The notes under the pieces were generated by a model, which saw only the letters and a program-made list of their open reading frames with translations, was not told the DNA's origin and ran no database searches. Below are positions 29,661 through 38,951 of a stretch of DNA of 64,000 nucleotides, piece by piece; the stretch's first letter is position 1, and the number at the start of each line of letters is the position of its first letter. Source of the DNA: Pseudomonadota bacterium. Its GTDB lineage: Bacteria; Pseudomonadota; Alphaproteobacteria; Geminicoccales; Geminicoccaceae. The stretch is from positions 62,001 to 126,000 of the forward strand of contig JAUQQO010000015.1 in NCBI GenBank assembly GCA_030549795.1, in the 5' to 3' direction. The translations under genes were made by a program, and so were the position numbers.

Positions 29661-29698
29661 AACGAAAAACGCCCCTCGGACGCATGTCCGAGAGGCGC
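29661..29698 (-). terminator. Rho-independent terminator downstream of the cold-shock gene
   Basis: Minus strand CGCCTCTCGGACATGCGTCCGAGGGGCGTTTTTCGTTT: long GC stem, 4-nt loop and T-run. Confidence 0.88.
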
Positions 29699-29720
29699 AT
29701 TCCGTTCGCGCTTCGGCCGA

Positions 29721-29930
29721 TCAGCCGATGAGCTTCAGGTTCTCGGCCGAGCTCTTGCCGTTGCGGCCGCGCACGAGCTCGTACTGCACCCGCTGACCCT
29801 CGCGCAGCCCGTCGAGACCCGCCCGCTCGACCGCGCTGATGTGCACGAACGCATCAGGCCCGCCCTTCTCCGGACGGAGAAAGCCGTAGCCCTTGGTGGC
29901 GTTGAACCACTTGACGATACCGATCTGCAA
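29721..29930 (-). CDS. Cold-shock domain protein (TTG start)
   Basis: LQIGIVKWFNATKGYGFLRPEKGGPDAFVHISAVERAGLDGLREGQRVQYELVRGRNGKSSAENLKLIG; upstream ACGAGG ribosome-binding site. Confidence 0.95.
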   Translation of the reverse strand: MQIGIVKWFNATKGYGFLRPEKGGPDAFVHISAVERAGLDGLREGQRVQYELVRGRNGKSSAENLKLIG

Positions 29931-30096
29931 CCTCGTTACTCTCTCGCTTTGGTTGGGTGGCCGGCACGCTTTCCGACCACGGGTGACCGCACTGGGCGAG
30001 GGAGTCGCGAGGACAGCCACCGCACAGGGCTTCGATCACGTGCGCCGTGATATGGCGGCGCCGGGTCGCGCGCGCAAGGGGCATGCGCAGGATTTT

Positions 30097-30867
30097 TTAC
30101 ACCGCGCCCTGCACCGAATAGCCGCCGTCGACCGGGATCGCCGCTCCCGTCAGGAAATCGGAAGCTGACGAACTCAAGAAAACCGCAATGCCGGCAAAGT
30201 CCTCGGGCGTACCCCAACGTCCAGCGGGGGTGCGCGCCACCACTTTCTCGTGCAGGCCCGGGATCTGCTCGCGGGCGCGCCGGGTAAGATCGGTGTCGAT
30301 CCACCCGGGCAAGATGGCGTTGACCTGGATGTTGTCCGGCGCCCAGGCACAGGCCATCGCCTTGGTCATCTGCACGATCCCACCCTTGCTGGCCGCATAG
30401 GGTGCGGTAAACGATGCCCCGAAGATCGACATCATCGAGCCGATGTTGATGATCTTGCCTCCTCCGGCCTTCTTCATCTCGGGATAGGCGAGTACCGAGC
30501 AGATGAAGGCAGATGTGAGGTTGGTCTCGAGAATCTTATGCCATTCCTCGAGGCTATATTCTTCCGGACGCTTGCGGATGTTGATGCCGGCGTTGTTGAT
30601 CAGGATGTCGAGCCGGCCGAAGGTGGCCACCGTGCGCGCTACCATCGCGCGGCAGGACTCTTCGTCCGTCACGTCCACCGCAACCGCCAGCGCCCGTGCC
30701 CCGAGCCCTTGGAGCTCGGCCACCGCGCGCGCGTTCTTGGCTTCGTCGCGCGCTGCGACCACCACCGCCGCACCCGCTTCAGCCAGGCCCTTGGCCATGC
30801 CGAGCCCGATCCCGCCGTTGCCGCCGGTAACGATCGCCACTTTGTCCGAAAGATCGAACAGCCGCAT
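30097..30867 (-). CDS. SDR-family oxidoreductase (glucose/deoxygluconate dehydrogenase-like)
   Basis: MRLFDLSDKVAIVTGGNGGIGLGMAKGLAEAGA, NNAG, YAASKGG. Confidence 0.92.
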   Translation of the reverse strand: MRLFDLSDKVAIVTGGNGGIGLGMAKGLAEAGAAVVVAARDEAKNARAVAELQGLGARALAVAVDVTDEESCRAMVARTVATFGRLDILINNAGINIRKRPEEYSLEEWHKILETNLTSAFICSVLAYPEMKKAGGGKIINIGSMMSIFGASFTAPYAASKGGIVQMTKAMACAWAPDNIQVNAILPGWIDTDLTRRAREQIPGLHEKVVARTPAGRWGTPEDFAGIAVFLSSSASDFLTGAAIPVDGGYSVQGAV

Positions 30868-31106
30868 CGCATCCCCCCTTCGCGTCCCCATCGGCCGCGC
30901 GAGAAGGCGCTAGCAAGCACCTGCGCCGCCGTCCATCGAAGCCCGGGCTGATCAGCCCTGCCGGCCCGTGCGTTCGAGCGCGGCTCGCGCCTTCTGCTCG
31001 AGCCCCGGCGCTTTGCGTCGGCCGGCACGAAAGCGGCTCGCCCCGCACGGCGAAGCGGATGGGTGCTGCGCGCGCAGCCGATCGCTCGAGCAGGCGCGCG
31101 GGCGTT

Positions 31107-32108
31107 TTAGACCAGCAGCCGACGGATCTCTTCGGCCGCCCGTGTTCCGGCCTCGTCCAGGCCAATGAGCTCGATCGCTGCCGCCGAAGCGACACCGATC
31201 CCAAGCTCGGCTGCCCGCGCCAGTTGCTCCTGGGCGAAAATGGGCCCGCGCGCCACTTCGGGCGTGGTTCCGAAGCGGCGCAGGAGCGCCACCCCGACGG
31301 CGTCGATCGCAACCGGATCGGTGCTCGCGAGAAAGAGCCCGGGCGTGATGAGCGTGCCCGATTCCGGTCCGCCGAGACGGAACCCCTTGCGCGCATCCAT
31401 GATCACGAGATCGGAGCGAAAGGCGGTGGAAATCTCGGCGATCATCGCCCGTTGATGCGGCGAGCTGTGCAGCTCGCGCATGTAATCGTAACCGTCTGTG
31501 GGATCGAACTTCGCCACCGCACCCACGGCGTTCTTAAGCGCCATGGTGAAGTGGCCGCCAAAGCGGTGGGTCTTAAGGCAGCAGGTCTGGACGACGCGTT
31601 CGGCTTCGGCAAAGGCGCGCGCTAAGAGAAAGCCGCGCTGCCAGTGCAGCTCCGGCCGACGCACCGGGACCCAACCCGCCGGCGCGAGCCCGTCGAGTAC
31701 GATGAGCTCGAGCCCGAAGCGCGCGGCGAGCTTGGGAACATCTGCCCGCTCGAGCACGCTGCGCGTGTCGCCCATGCCGGAGCGCTCGGCGAGCGTGAGA
31801 CGGCTCGGGCGCATCGCCGCCAACTGCGCCAGGAGGGCTTCGAGCGTGTCGGGGGCGGTGGCGGCCGGGAAGGGATCGGCGCTGTTGAAGTTGGCCTTGA
31901 GCGCCACCCGCTTGCCGGCGGCGAAATCGGCCGGCAGGCGGGTGAAGATGCGGGCGAGAGCCTCGTTGGGATCCCGCGCGCCCGTGATCCACACCGCAGC
32001 CTGGGCGGGCTTGGCCTTTGCCGCTGTGCTTTTCAGTCCGCTCAGGGCCACAGCGCCGCCGAGTGCGAGCGCAGCGCGGCGCGTGGTCGCATAGCGTGAG
32101 CCTCCCAT
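31107..32108 (-). CDS. DUF362 domain protein with Tat-like signal
   Basis: MGGSRYATTRRAALALGGAVALSG...VALKANFNSADPFPAATAPDTLEALL...CCLKTHRFGGHFTMALKNAVG. Confidence 0.85.
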   Translation of the reverse strand: MGGSRYATTRRAALALGGAVALSGLKSTAAKAKPAQAAVWITGARDPNEALARIFTRLPADFAAGKRVALKANFNSADPFPAATAPDTLEALLAQLAAMRPSRLTLAERSGMGDTRSVLERADVPKLAARFGLELIVLDGLAPAGWVPVRRPELHWQRGFLLARAFAEAERVVQTCCLKTHRFGGHFTMALKNAVGAVAKFDPTDGYDYMRELHSSPHQRAMIAEISTAFRSDLVIMDARKGFRLGGPESGTLITPGLFLASTDPVAIDAVGVALLRRFGTTPEVARGPIFAQEQLARAAELGIGVASAAAIELIGLDEAGTRAAEEIRRLLV

Positions 32109-32191
32109 CTCGTCCCTCCGGCTCGCCTTCGCCGCTTCTCCTTCAAAGGGCGAGGATCATCTCCTGTGCGGGCACGCGCAAGCCCGCGTGC

Positions 32192-33190
32192 TCAGCTGCT
32201 CCTCGCCATCCGCAGCGCCACCGCCACCGCCCGCAGCGTCGGAGCGAGGTCGGCGCGGCGGGTGCCGACGATGTCGAAGGCGGTGCCGTGGGCGGGGGTC
32301 GCAATCGGCACCGGCAGCCCCCACAGCAGGGTGACGCCGTGCGAAAAGCCCAAGAGCTTGACCGCGATTTGCCCCTGGTCGTGGTACATGGAGAGCACGG
32401 CATCGAATTCGCCGCGGCTTGCGCGCAAGAACACGGTATCGGCAGGAAACGGTCCCTCGGCCGGGATGCCCAGTGCCCGCGCGTCGGCAACCGCAGGGGC
32501 GATAAGCTCGATCTCCTCGCGCCCGAAGGCACCGCCCTCGCCGGCGTGCGGATTAAGAGCCGCCACCGCGATCCGGCGCCTACGCTTGCCGGCAGCTGTG
32601 AGCGCTTCGTCGAGCCGGCGCAAGCGCTCGAGGATGCGCGCACGGGAGAGCAGATTCGGCACCTCTTTAAGCGGCACGTGCGAAGTCACCCGCGCGTTCC
32701 AAAAGGCCTCGACCAGGTTGAGCTCCATGGGCTCGGTTTTAAGGCCGAAGAACGCCTTGGCCTCGGCCGCTTCGTCCTCATAGGCAGGATGGACGAGCCT
32801 GATCGCTTGCTTGTTGAAGGGGGTGAAGACGATCGCGTCGATCGCGCGCGCGTTCGCGAGCGCAAGCGCCGCGCGGTAGTTGGCGAGCGCCGAAGCGCCG
32901 GCGGCCGGCGAGACCCGCCCGGGCGGACAGTCCATCGGATCGCAGTTGGCGAGGTCCCAGAACACCGCTCGGTCAGGGGCAGCGACCGCGAACAATGCCT
33001 CTAAATCGCGCCCGATGGCGATCTCGGGCTCGATCCCCGCCTGTTCGGCGCCGCGGGCGAGCACGCGCGCGTCTCCAATTCCGATGATCGCCGCCGATCG
33101 CCGTATCTCCGGTTCGGCTAGAAGACGAACGAAGAGTTCGGGGCCGATGCCTGCCGGATCGCCCATGACGAGGGCCAGACGCGGGCTCAC
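32192..33190 (-). CDS. PdxA/PdxA2-family dehydrogenase (divergent)
   Basis: GTG start 33190: VSPRLALVMGDPAGIGPELFVRLLAEPE...NPHAGEGGAFGREE...MYHDQGQIAVKLLGF...GTAFDIVGT. Confidence 0.88.
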   Translation of the reverse strand: MSPRLALVMGDPAGIGPELFVRLLAEPEIRRSAAIIGIGDARVLARGAEQAGIEPEIAIGRDLEALFAVAAPDRAVFWDLANCDPMDCPPGRVSPAAGASALANYRAALALANARAIDAIVFTPFNKQAIRLVHPAYEDEAAEAKAFFGLKTEPMELNLVEAFWNARVTSHVPLKEVPNLLSRARILERLRRLDEALTAAGKRRRRIAVAALNPHAGEGGAFGREEIELIAPAVADARALGIPAEGPFPADTVFLRASRGEFDAVLSMYHDQGQIAVKLLGFSHGVTLLWGLPVPIATPAHGTAFDIVGTRRADLAPTLRAVAVALRMARSS

Positions 33191-34425
33191 CGCGCCGCCT
33201 CCGCGCGGCTCTTCGGGGTCGCAACCGCGCCTTCGGCGATCAGCGCGGCGATCTCGGCTGAAGAGAAGCCGCATTCGCTGAGCACGGCCTCGGTATCCTC
33301 GCCGAATCGCGGCGCGCCTTTCTTGGGCCCGGTCTCGAGGCCCTCGACTTTGATCGGACAGCCGAGGGTCGTCACCCGGCCGAGCGTGCTGTGCGGGACC
33401 TCGATGCGCATGCGCCGCGCGAGCGTTTGCGGGTCGGCGAGCATCTCGAGGATGGTGTTGACCGGTCCCGCCGGCACGCCGGCCTCGTCCAGGCGCGCGA
33501 GCCACTCTGCCGCCGGGCGGGTGCGAAAGCGGGCGTAAAGAAGCGCGCGCAGCTCCTCGAGGTTGCGCATGCGGTCGGCGTTGGTGGCAAAGCGCGGATC
33601 GTCGGCGAGTTCGGGCACCTCCAAGATGGCGCACAGCCGCCGCCAGTTGGCCTGGTTCGCGCCACCCACCACGATCCAGCGGCCATCGGCGGTGGGAAAG
33701 GCCTCATAAGGCGCCGAAAGCGGATGCGCCGAGCCCAAGGGGCCGGGGGCGATCCCGGTGGCAAGTGCGATCGCCGATTGCCAGTAGGTGAAAACGATCC
33801 CCGCTTCAAACAGCGAAGTCTCGACCAGCCGTCCGCGCCCGGTCCGCGCGCGCTCGACCAGCGCAGCGAGGATGCCGACCGCGAGCAACATGCCTGCCCC
33901 GATGTCGGTGAGCGGCGGTCCGCATTTGACGGGCGGTTCGCCCGGTGCGCGGCCGGTAATGCTCATGATCCCGCTCATCGCCTGAGCGACCAAATCAAAG
34001 CCGCCTTTCTCGGCATAGGGGCCCGTGCGGCCGAAGCCGCTGATCGCAGCGTAGATGAGGCGCGGCCAGCGGGCGTGGACGGTTTCCCAGCCGAACCCGA
34101 GCTTTTCGAGCGTCTCTTTGCGGTAGTTTTCGACCAACACGTCGGCGCGATCGAGCAATCGCTCCATCACGAGCCGGCCGCCTGGCTTTTTGAGATCGAG
34201 GGCGATGCCACGCTTGCCCCGGTTCATCATCAAAAACGCGGCCGATTCTTCGCTGCCGTCGGGGGCTTTGAGGGTCGGCGGGATCGAACGGCGGGTGTCG
34301 TCGCCCTCAGGCATGCGCTCGACCTTGATCACTTCAGCGCCGAGATCGGCCAAGAGTTGGGTGCAGGTCGGCCCCGCCATCACGTGCGTGAGGTCGACGA
34401 CGCGGATGCCGGTCAAAAGGCTCAC
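33187..34425 (-). CDS. CaiB/BaiF family CoA-transferase
   Basis: LTGIRVVDLTHVMAGPTCTQLLADLGAEVIKVERMPEGDDTR...NRGKRGIALDLKKPGG. Confidence 0.95.
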   Translation of the reverse strand: MSLLTGIRVVDLTHVMAGPTCTQLLADLGAEVIKVERMPEGDDTRRSIPPTLKAPDGSEESAAFLMMNRGKRGIALDLKKPGGRLVMERLLDRADVLVENYRKETLEKLGFGWETVHARWPRLIYAAISGFGRTGPYAEKGGFDLVAQAMSGIMSITGRAPGEPPVKCGPPLTDIGAGMLLAVGILAALVERARTGRGRLVETSLFEAGIVFTYWQSAIALATGIAPGPLGSAHPLSAPYEAFPTADGRWIVVGGANQANWRRLCAILEVPELADDPRFATNADRMRNLEELRALLYARFRTRPAAEWLARLDEAGVPAGPVNTILEMLADPQTLARRMRIEVPHSTLGRVTTLGCPIKVEGLETGPKKGAPRFGEDTEAVLSECGFSSAEIAALIAEGAVATPKSRAEAAR

Positions 34426-34435
34426 TGCGAACTCC

Positions 34436-35218
34436 TCAGCGCCCGAGGAACACGGGTTTGCGCTTTTCGAGAAAGGCGCGGGTGCCTTCGCGGAAATCTT
34501 CGGTACCGAAGCAGAGGTAGGATTCTTCCTCCTCTTCGGCGGTTAGCGGCCGCGGATCCATAAGGCGATTGACGAATTTTTTGTGCCAGCGGGCGACTAA
34601 GGGTGCGCCTTCAGCAATCCGCCGCGCCGTGGCCAGTGCCTCTTCCATCACAGCGCCATCGCCGACTACCCGATTGACGAGGCCGATCCTAAGCGCCTCC
34701 TCCGCCCCCACGAGATCTCCCTCGAGCAGGATCCGAAGCGCATGCGCTTTGCCCACGAGCTGCACGAGCGGGGCGAGTTCGCCGTAGGCGACCACGAGGC
34801 CGAGGCGCTTGATGGGAATACCAAAGCGCGCGGACTGCCCGCAGATGCGCAGATCGGCATTACAGGCGAGCTCGAGCCCGCCGCCCACGCACAGCCCCTC
34901 GATCGCCGCCACCACCGGATGGCGCAGCGCGCGCAGGGCGGAAAGTGCCGCGTGGGTTCGCTTGGCGTAGGCCTTGGCCTTCTCCACGGTCGAGCGAATG
35001 GCCTCGAACTCGGTGATATCGGCGCCGACCGAAAAGGCGCGTTCGCCACGGCCGGTAAGAAGAACGCAGCGCAGTCCGTCGTCGCGGTCGAGCTCGGCGA
35101 AGATCGCCCCGAGGCGGTCCCACATCGCTTGGGAGATGGCGTTCAGCCGCGCCGGCTGATCGATCACCACGCGGGCGATACCCGGCTCGACCATCTCGAG
35201 GTGTACGGTCCCGCTCAT
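34436..35218 (-). CDS. Enoyl-CoA hydratase/isomerase family protein
   Basis: MSGTVHLEMVEPGIARVVIDQPARLNAISQAMWDRL...GERAFSVGADITEF...AIEGLCVGGGLELACNADLRI. Confidence 0.94.
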   Translation of the reverse strand: MSGTVHLEMVEPGIARVVIDQPARLNAISQAMWDRLGAIFAELDRDDGLRCVLLTGRGERAFSVGADITEFEAIRSTVEKAKAYAKRTHAALSALRALRHPVVAAIEGLCVGGGLELACNADLRICGQSARFGIPIKRLGLVVAYGELAPLVQLVGKAHALRILLEGDLVGAEEALRIGLVNRVVGDGAVMEEALATARRIAEGAPLVARWHKKFVNRLMDPRPLTAEEEEESYLCFGTEDFREGTRAFLEKRKPVFLGR

Positions 35219-35226
35219 GGAGGCTC

Positions 35227-36507
35227 CTATCGGTAGAGGAGTTCGACCAGGAACAGGGGAATGGCGGGGACGTAGCTCACGAGCAACAGCACGAGCAGCA
35301 GGACGCCTATGAAGGGAAGGTTCCAGCGGGTGACGGCCCACACGTCCGCTTTGGCGATCGAACAGGCGGTCATGAGGACCGAGGCGACCGGGGGCGTTTG
35401 CTGGCCGATGGCGATGTTGAGGGTGACGACGAGGCCGAAGTGCACGGGATCGATGCCGACGGCCTTGACGATCGGCATAACGATGGGGACCACGAGGATG
35501 ATCGCTGCCGCACCGTGCAAAAAACAACCGAGAACCAGGAACAACAGGTTCAAGAGCGCGAGCACGACCCAGGGGTTGGTGGTGGCCTCGGTGATGGCCG
35601 CAGCCAGTGCTTGGGGAAGACGAACCTCGGTCAAATACTCGCCTAAAAGTGCGGAAGTCGCGATCAACAGCATGACGACGGCGGTTTGCACCACGCCGTC
35701 GGCAGCACCAGCGATGATCGCGCGCAAGGAAAGCTCGCGGTAGATCGCACCCACGAAAAGCGCGCCCACAACTGCCAAGCCCGCTGCCTCGGTGGCGGTG
35801 ACAAAGCCACTGAAGATGCCGCCCAAGATGATCACGGGCAAGAGCAGTGCCCAACCGGCATCGCGCGTCGCCTGCCAGAGCCGGCAGAGATCAAAGGCGT
35901 GCTCGACGGGAAAGCCACGGCGATGGGCGTAGAAGGCGCACAAGGCCATCATGAGGCCGCCGCCCACGAGACCGGGCACGATGCCGGCCACGAACAGCTG
36001 CACTATGGACGCATCGGCCATGACCGCGTAGAGGATCATGGGGATGCTGGGTGGGATGATGATCGCAAGGCTCGCCGAGCTCGAGGTCACCGCGGCAGCG
36101 AACTCTTTGGGATAGCCGCGCTTTTCCATCGCCGGCATGAGCACGCTGCCGAGCGCGGCGACATCGGCCACCGCCGAGCCCGAGATCTCGGCGAAGAAGA
36201 GCGAGGCGGCGACATTGACCATCGCGAGCCCGCCGCGCACGAAGCCGACGAGCGCGGATGCGAGGGCGACGAGGCGGCGGGTGATGCCGGCCGTGTTCAT
36301 GATCGTGCCGGCCAGGATGAAGAGTGGGATGGCGAGAAGAGGAAAATTGGTGGACGCGCTAAAGAGCGTCACCGCGCTCGTGAGCAGCGAATCGAAGCCC
36401 TGCGTGAGCCAGAACGCAGCCAAAGCGAGGATCGCAAGCGCCACCGCGATCGGCACATCGAGCAGGACGAGAACGGCCAGGAAAAGCAGCAAGAAAAGCC
36501 CGCTCAT
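35227..36507 (-). CDS. TRAP transporter large permease (DctM-like)
   Basis: 426 aa polytopic; AIPLFILAGTIMNTAGITRRLV, SSASLAIIIPPSIPMILYAV, DPVHFGLVVTLNIAIGQQTPPVASVLMTA. Confidence 0.95.
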   Translation of the reverse strand: MSGLFLLLFLAVLVLLDVPIAVALAILALAAFWLTQGFDSLLTSAVTLFSASTNFPLLAIPLFILAGTIMNTAGITRRLVALASALVGFVRGGLAMVNVAASLFFAEISGSAVADVAALGSVLMPAMEKRGYPKEFAAAVTSSSASLAIIIPPSIPMILYAVMADASIVQLFVAGIVPGLVGGGLMMALCAFYAHRRGFPVEHAFDLCRLWQATRDAGWALLLPVIILGGIFSGFVTATEAAGLAVVGALFVGAIYRELSLRAIIAGAADGVVQTAVVMLLIATSALLGEYLTEVRLPQALAAAITEATTNPWVVLALLNLLFLVLGCFLHGAAAIILVVPIVMPIVKAVGIDPVHFGLVVTLNIAIGQQTPPVASVLMTACSIAKADVWAVTRWNLPFIGVLLLVLLLVSYVPAIPLFLVELLYR

Positions 36508-37031
36508 CGCACCCCCTCGAGCACCACACGCTCGGGATCGCGGGCAGCAGCGCGCGTGCGCGCTTCGGCCAAGCGCGCGGGCAGCGTGAGCAGTTCGGCG
36601 ACGACGAACAGCGTCGCGGCGATCGGGATGGTCGACTGCGCGATGCCGACGGTGAGCCAGGGCACGGTCACGAGCCGCTCATCGCCCAAAATGGCGAGGA
36701 TCTGCGCGCCGCACCAGGCGATGAGCCCCATCGCCCCGCACACGAGCAGCGTGCGCAGGACGACGAGCGGGACCCGCAACGGCGCCGGTGCGCGCGCGAC
36801 GAGGTTGGGCATGCCCAGATGCGCGCGCTTCAACGCGGCGAGCGCCGCCCCGTACCAGGTGAGCCAGGCCAAGAGCACGCCCGCGAGTTCGTCGTACCAG
36901 CCGATCGGGCGGCCCAACTTGCGGGCCGTGACCCCGAGCGCCACGAGCAGCGCGATCGCGAACAGAAGGGTGATGCCGATCGCGATAAGACTGCGCTCGA
37001 GCAGCCGTTGCGCGAGCGAGAGGGCGCGCAC
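36504..37031 (-). CDS. TRAP transporter small permease (DctQ-like)
   Basis: 4-TM protein overlapping the DctM start by 4 nt. Confidence 0.9.
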   Translation of the reverse strand: MRALSLAQRLLERSLIAIGITLLFAIALLVALGVTARKLGRPIGWYDELAGVLLAWLTWYGAALAALKRAHLGMPNLVARAPAPLRVPLVVLRTLLVCGAMGLIAWCGAQILAILGDERLVTVPWLTVGIAQSTIPIAATLFVVAELLTLPARLAEARTRAAARDPERVVLEGVR

Positions 37032-37045
37032 GGGACTGCTCGCGT

Positions 37046-38020
37046 TTAGCAGCCGTTGGCGAGCGCGAGCGCTTTGTCGATGAGCGCTTTGCCGCCGGGC
37101 ACTTCTTTCTCGAACAGTTCGTAAACCGAGCGCGAGGCGGCGACGAAGGCGTCGCGATCGGCCTTGTTGAATTGCATACCGGCCTTGATCAGACGATCAC
37201 GCGAGGCCTCGTCCTCTTTCTCGGCGAGCGCGTAGGTCCATTCCTGCACCGGGATCGCTTCTTCGAGCAGGGCTTTTTGGACTTCGATCGGATAGCTGTT
37301 GAACTTGCGCACGCTCGTCATGGGGAAGGACGGCGTGTAGACGTGGTTGGTCTCGGAAAGATATTTTTGCACTTCGTGGAACTTGCCGCTTTCGATGTTG
37401 ACGTAGGGGTTCTCTTGTCCATCGACGACACCGGTCTGCAGCGCGACGAAAGTTTCGGCGAAGCCCATCGGCACCGGTGCAGCACCATAAGCCTCGAACA
37501 TTTTGGCGCGCCAGACGCCTTGCGGGATGCGGATCTTGAGACCCTCGAGGTCCTTGGGCGTGATGATCGGGCGCTTGTTGTTGGTGATCTGACGCACGCC
37601 GTTCTCCCACACGCCCAAAAGCTTATAGCCTTTTTCCTCGAGCTTGGGGGCGAGGATCGGCCAGACGATCTCCTTGGCGATGCAGCGCATGTGCGCGCGA
37701 TCTTTGACCAAATAGGGCATATCGAAGAGGCCGAACTCGGGCACGATCGTCGAGGTGATGGTCGAGGGCTGCGAGATGTCGAGCGTGCCGAGCTTGACTT
37801 TCTGGAGCATGTCCTTGTCCGAGCCGAGTTGGCTCGAATGGTAGAGCTCCATGCGCGCTTTTCCCTTCAAGCGCGCGTTCACCCGCTTCACATATTCTTC
37901 GGCCGAAGCCACTTGCACGGAGCCCGGCTGGCTCGTGGTGCCGAACTGGATCACCAGTTCGGCTCGCGCCGGTGTGGTAACCGCAAGCCCGAGTGCGAAG
38001 CCGACGATCGCCTTCTTCAT
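37046..38020 (-). CDS. TRAP transporter substrate-binding protein (DctP-like)
   Basis: MKKAIVGFALGLAVTTPARAELVIQFGTTSQPGSVQVASAEEYVKRVNARLKGKARMELYHSSQLGSDKDMLQKVKLGTLDI. Confidence 0.94.
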   Translation of the reverse strand: MKKAIVGFALGLAVTTPARAELVIQFGTTSQPGSVQVASAEEYVKRVNARLKGKARMELYHSSQLGSDKDMLQKVKLGTLDISQPSTITSTIVPEFGLFDMPYLVKDRAHMRCIAKEIVWPILAPKLEEKGYKLLGVWENGVRQITNNKRPIITPKDLEGLKIRIPQGVWRAKMFEAYGAAPVPMGFAETFVALQTGVVDGQENPYVNIESGKFHEVQKYLSETNHVYTPSFPMTSVRKFNSYPIEVQKALLEEAIPVQEWTYALAEKEDEASRDRLIKAGMQFNKADRDAFVAASRSVYELFEKEVPGGKALIDKALALANGC

Positions 38021-38072
38021 CGTTGCCTCCCCCTTGGTTTGATGTGAGCCATGCGGGTGGAGCGCTGCGCCG

Positions 38073-38951
38073 TCAACTCTCGCCTTCGTAAAGCCGCGAG
38101 ACGCTCGCCGCATCGGCCATGGGGTTGACGCTCGCGAACGCGTGGTAGCGGGCAACGGCGAGCTCGACGAGCGGCAGATGCAGCCCCAAGCCGTGCGCGA
38201 ACGCGCGCACGTTCAAAAGATCCTTGTCGAGCTGACGGGCGTAGGCGCGTGGCGGCTCGAAGTCGCGGCGTTGTTGTTGCGGAAAGATACGCTGCAAGAT
38301 GGTGGAATCGGCCATCCCGCCGGCGAGAGCTTTCGGCAACAGCGCTGCATCGAGACCCGCTTTCTCGACCAGCGCCAAGACTTCCGCCATCAGCAAATAG
38401 CCCACACCGACAATGGCCTGATTGGCGATCTTGGCGGTTTGGCCGGCACCCAAGGGTCCCATGTGGGTGACATTGGCGCCGAGGGCATCGAGAACGGGCC
38501 GGGCGCGCGCGACATCTTCTGCCTCGCCTCCCACCATGATCGCGAGCTTGCCCTCGCGCGCGACAGCCGGGCCGCCCGAGACCGGTGCGTCCAGCCAGCG
38601 CCAGCCCGCCTCGCGTGCGAGCCGCTGCGCGATCCTGCGCGTATCGTCCGGATTGACGGTGGAAAAATCGATCACGAGCCGCCCCTCACCCGGCACTTGG
38701 GCGACCCCGTGCGGACCGAAGCAGCAGTTCTCGACCGCCGCCGCGTGCAGCACGCAAAGACAAAGGATGTCGCAGCGTCGCGCGACCTCCGCGGGGCAAG
38801 GTGCCGCTTCGGCCCCCTGTTCGGTCACCAATGGCAGCCGTTCAGGCTCGAGGTTCCACACGGTGACCGTAAAGCCGCGCTCGAGAAGGCGCAGCACCAT
38901 TTCCTTGCCCATGATCCCGATGCCGAGAAAACCCAGCCGCGGCAGCGTCAT
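38073..38951 (-). CDS. NAD(P)-dependent beta-hydroxyacid dehydrogenase (tartronate-semialdehyde reductase / 3-HIBADH family)
   Basis: MTLPRLGFLGIGIMGKEMVLRLLERGFTVTVWN..., DAPVSGGPAVAREGKLAIMVGG, GAGQTAKIANQ. Confidence 0.93.
   Translation of the reverse strand: MTLPRLGFLGIGIMGKEMVLRLLERGFTVTVWNLEPERLPLVTEQGAEAAPCPAEVARRCDILCLCVLHAAAVENCCFGPHGVAQVPGEGRLVIDFSTVNPDDTRRIAQRLAREAGWRWLDAPVSGGPAVAREGKLAIMVGGEAEDVARARPVLDALGANVTHMGPLGAGQTAKIANQAIVGVGYLLMAEVLALVEKAGLDAALLPKALAGGMADSTILQRIFPQQQRRDFEPPRAYARQLDKDLLNVRAFAHGLGLHLPLVELAVARYHAFASVNPMADAASVSRLYEGES

Noticed and set aside
35686-37083. 465-aa plus-strand ORF rich in His/Arg/Glu
   Set aside because: Antisense of TRAP permease genes; hydrophobic codons read backwards give this composition.
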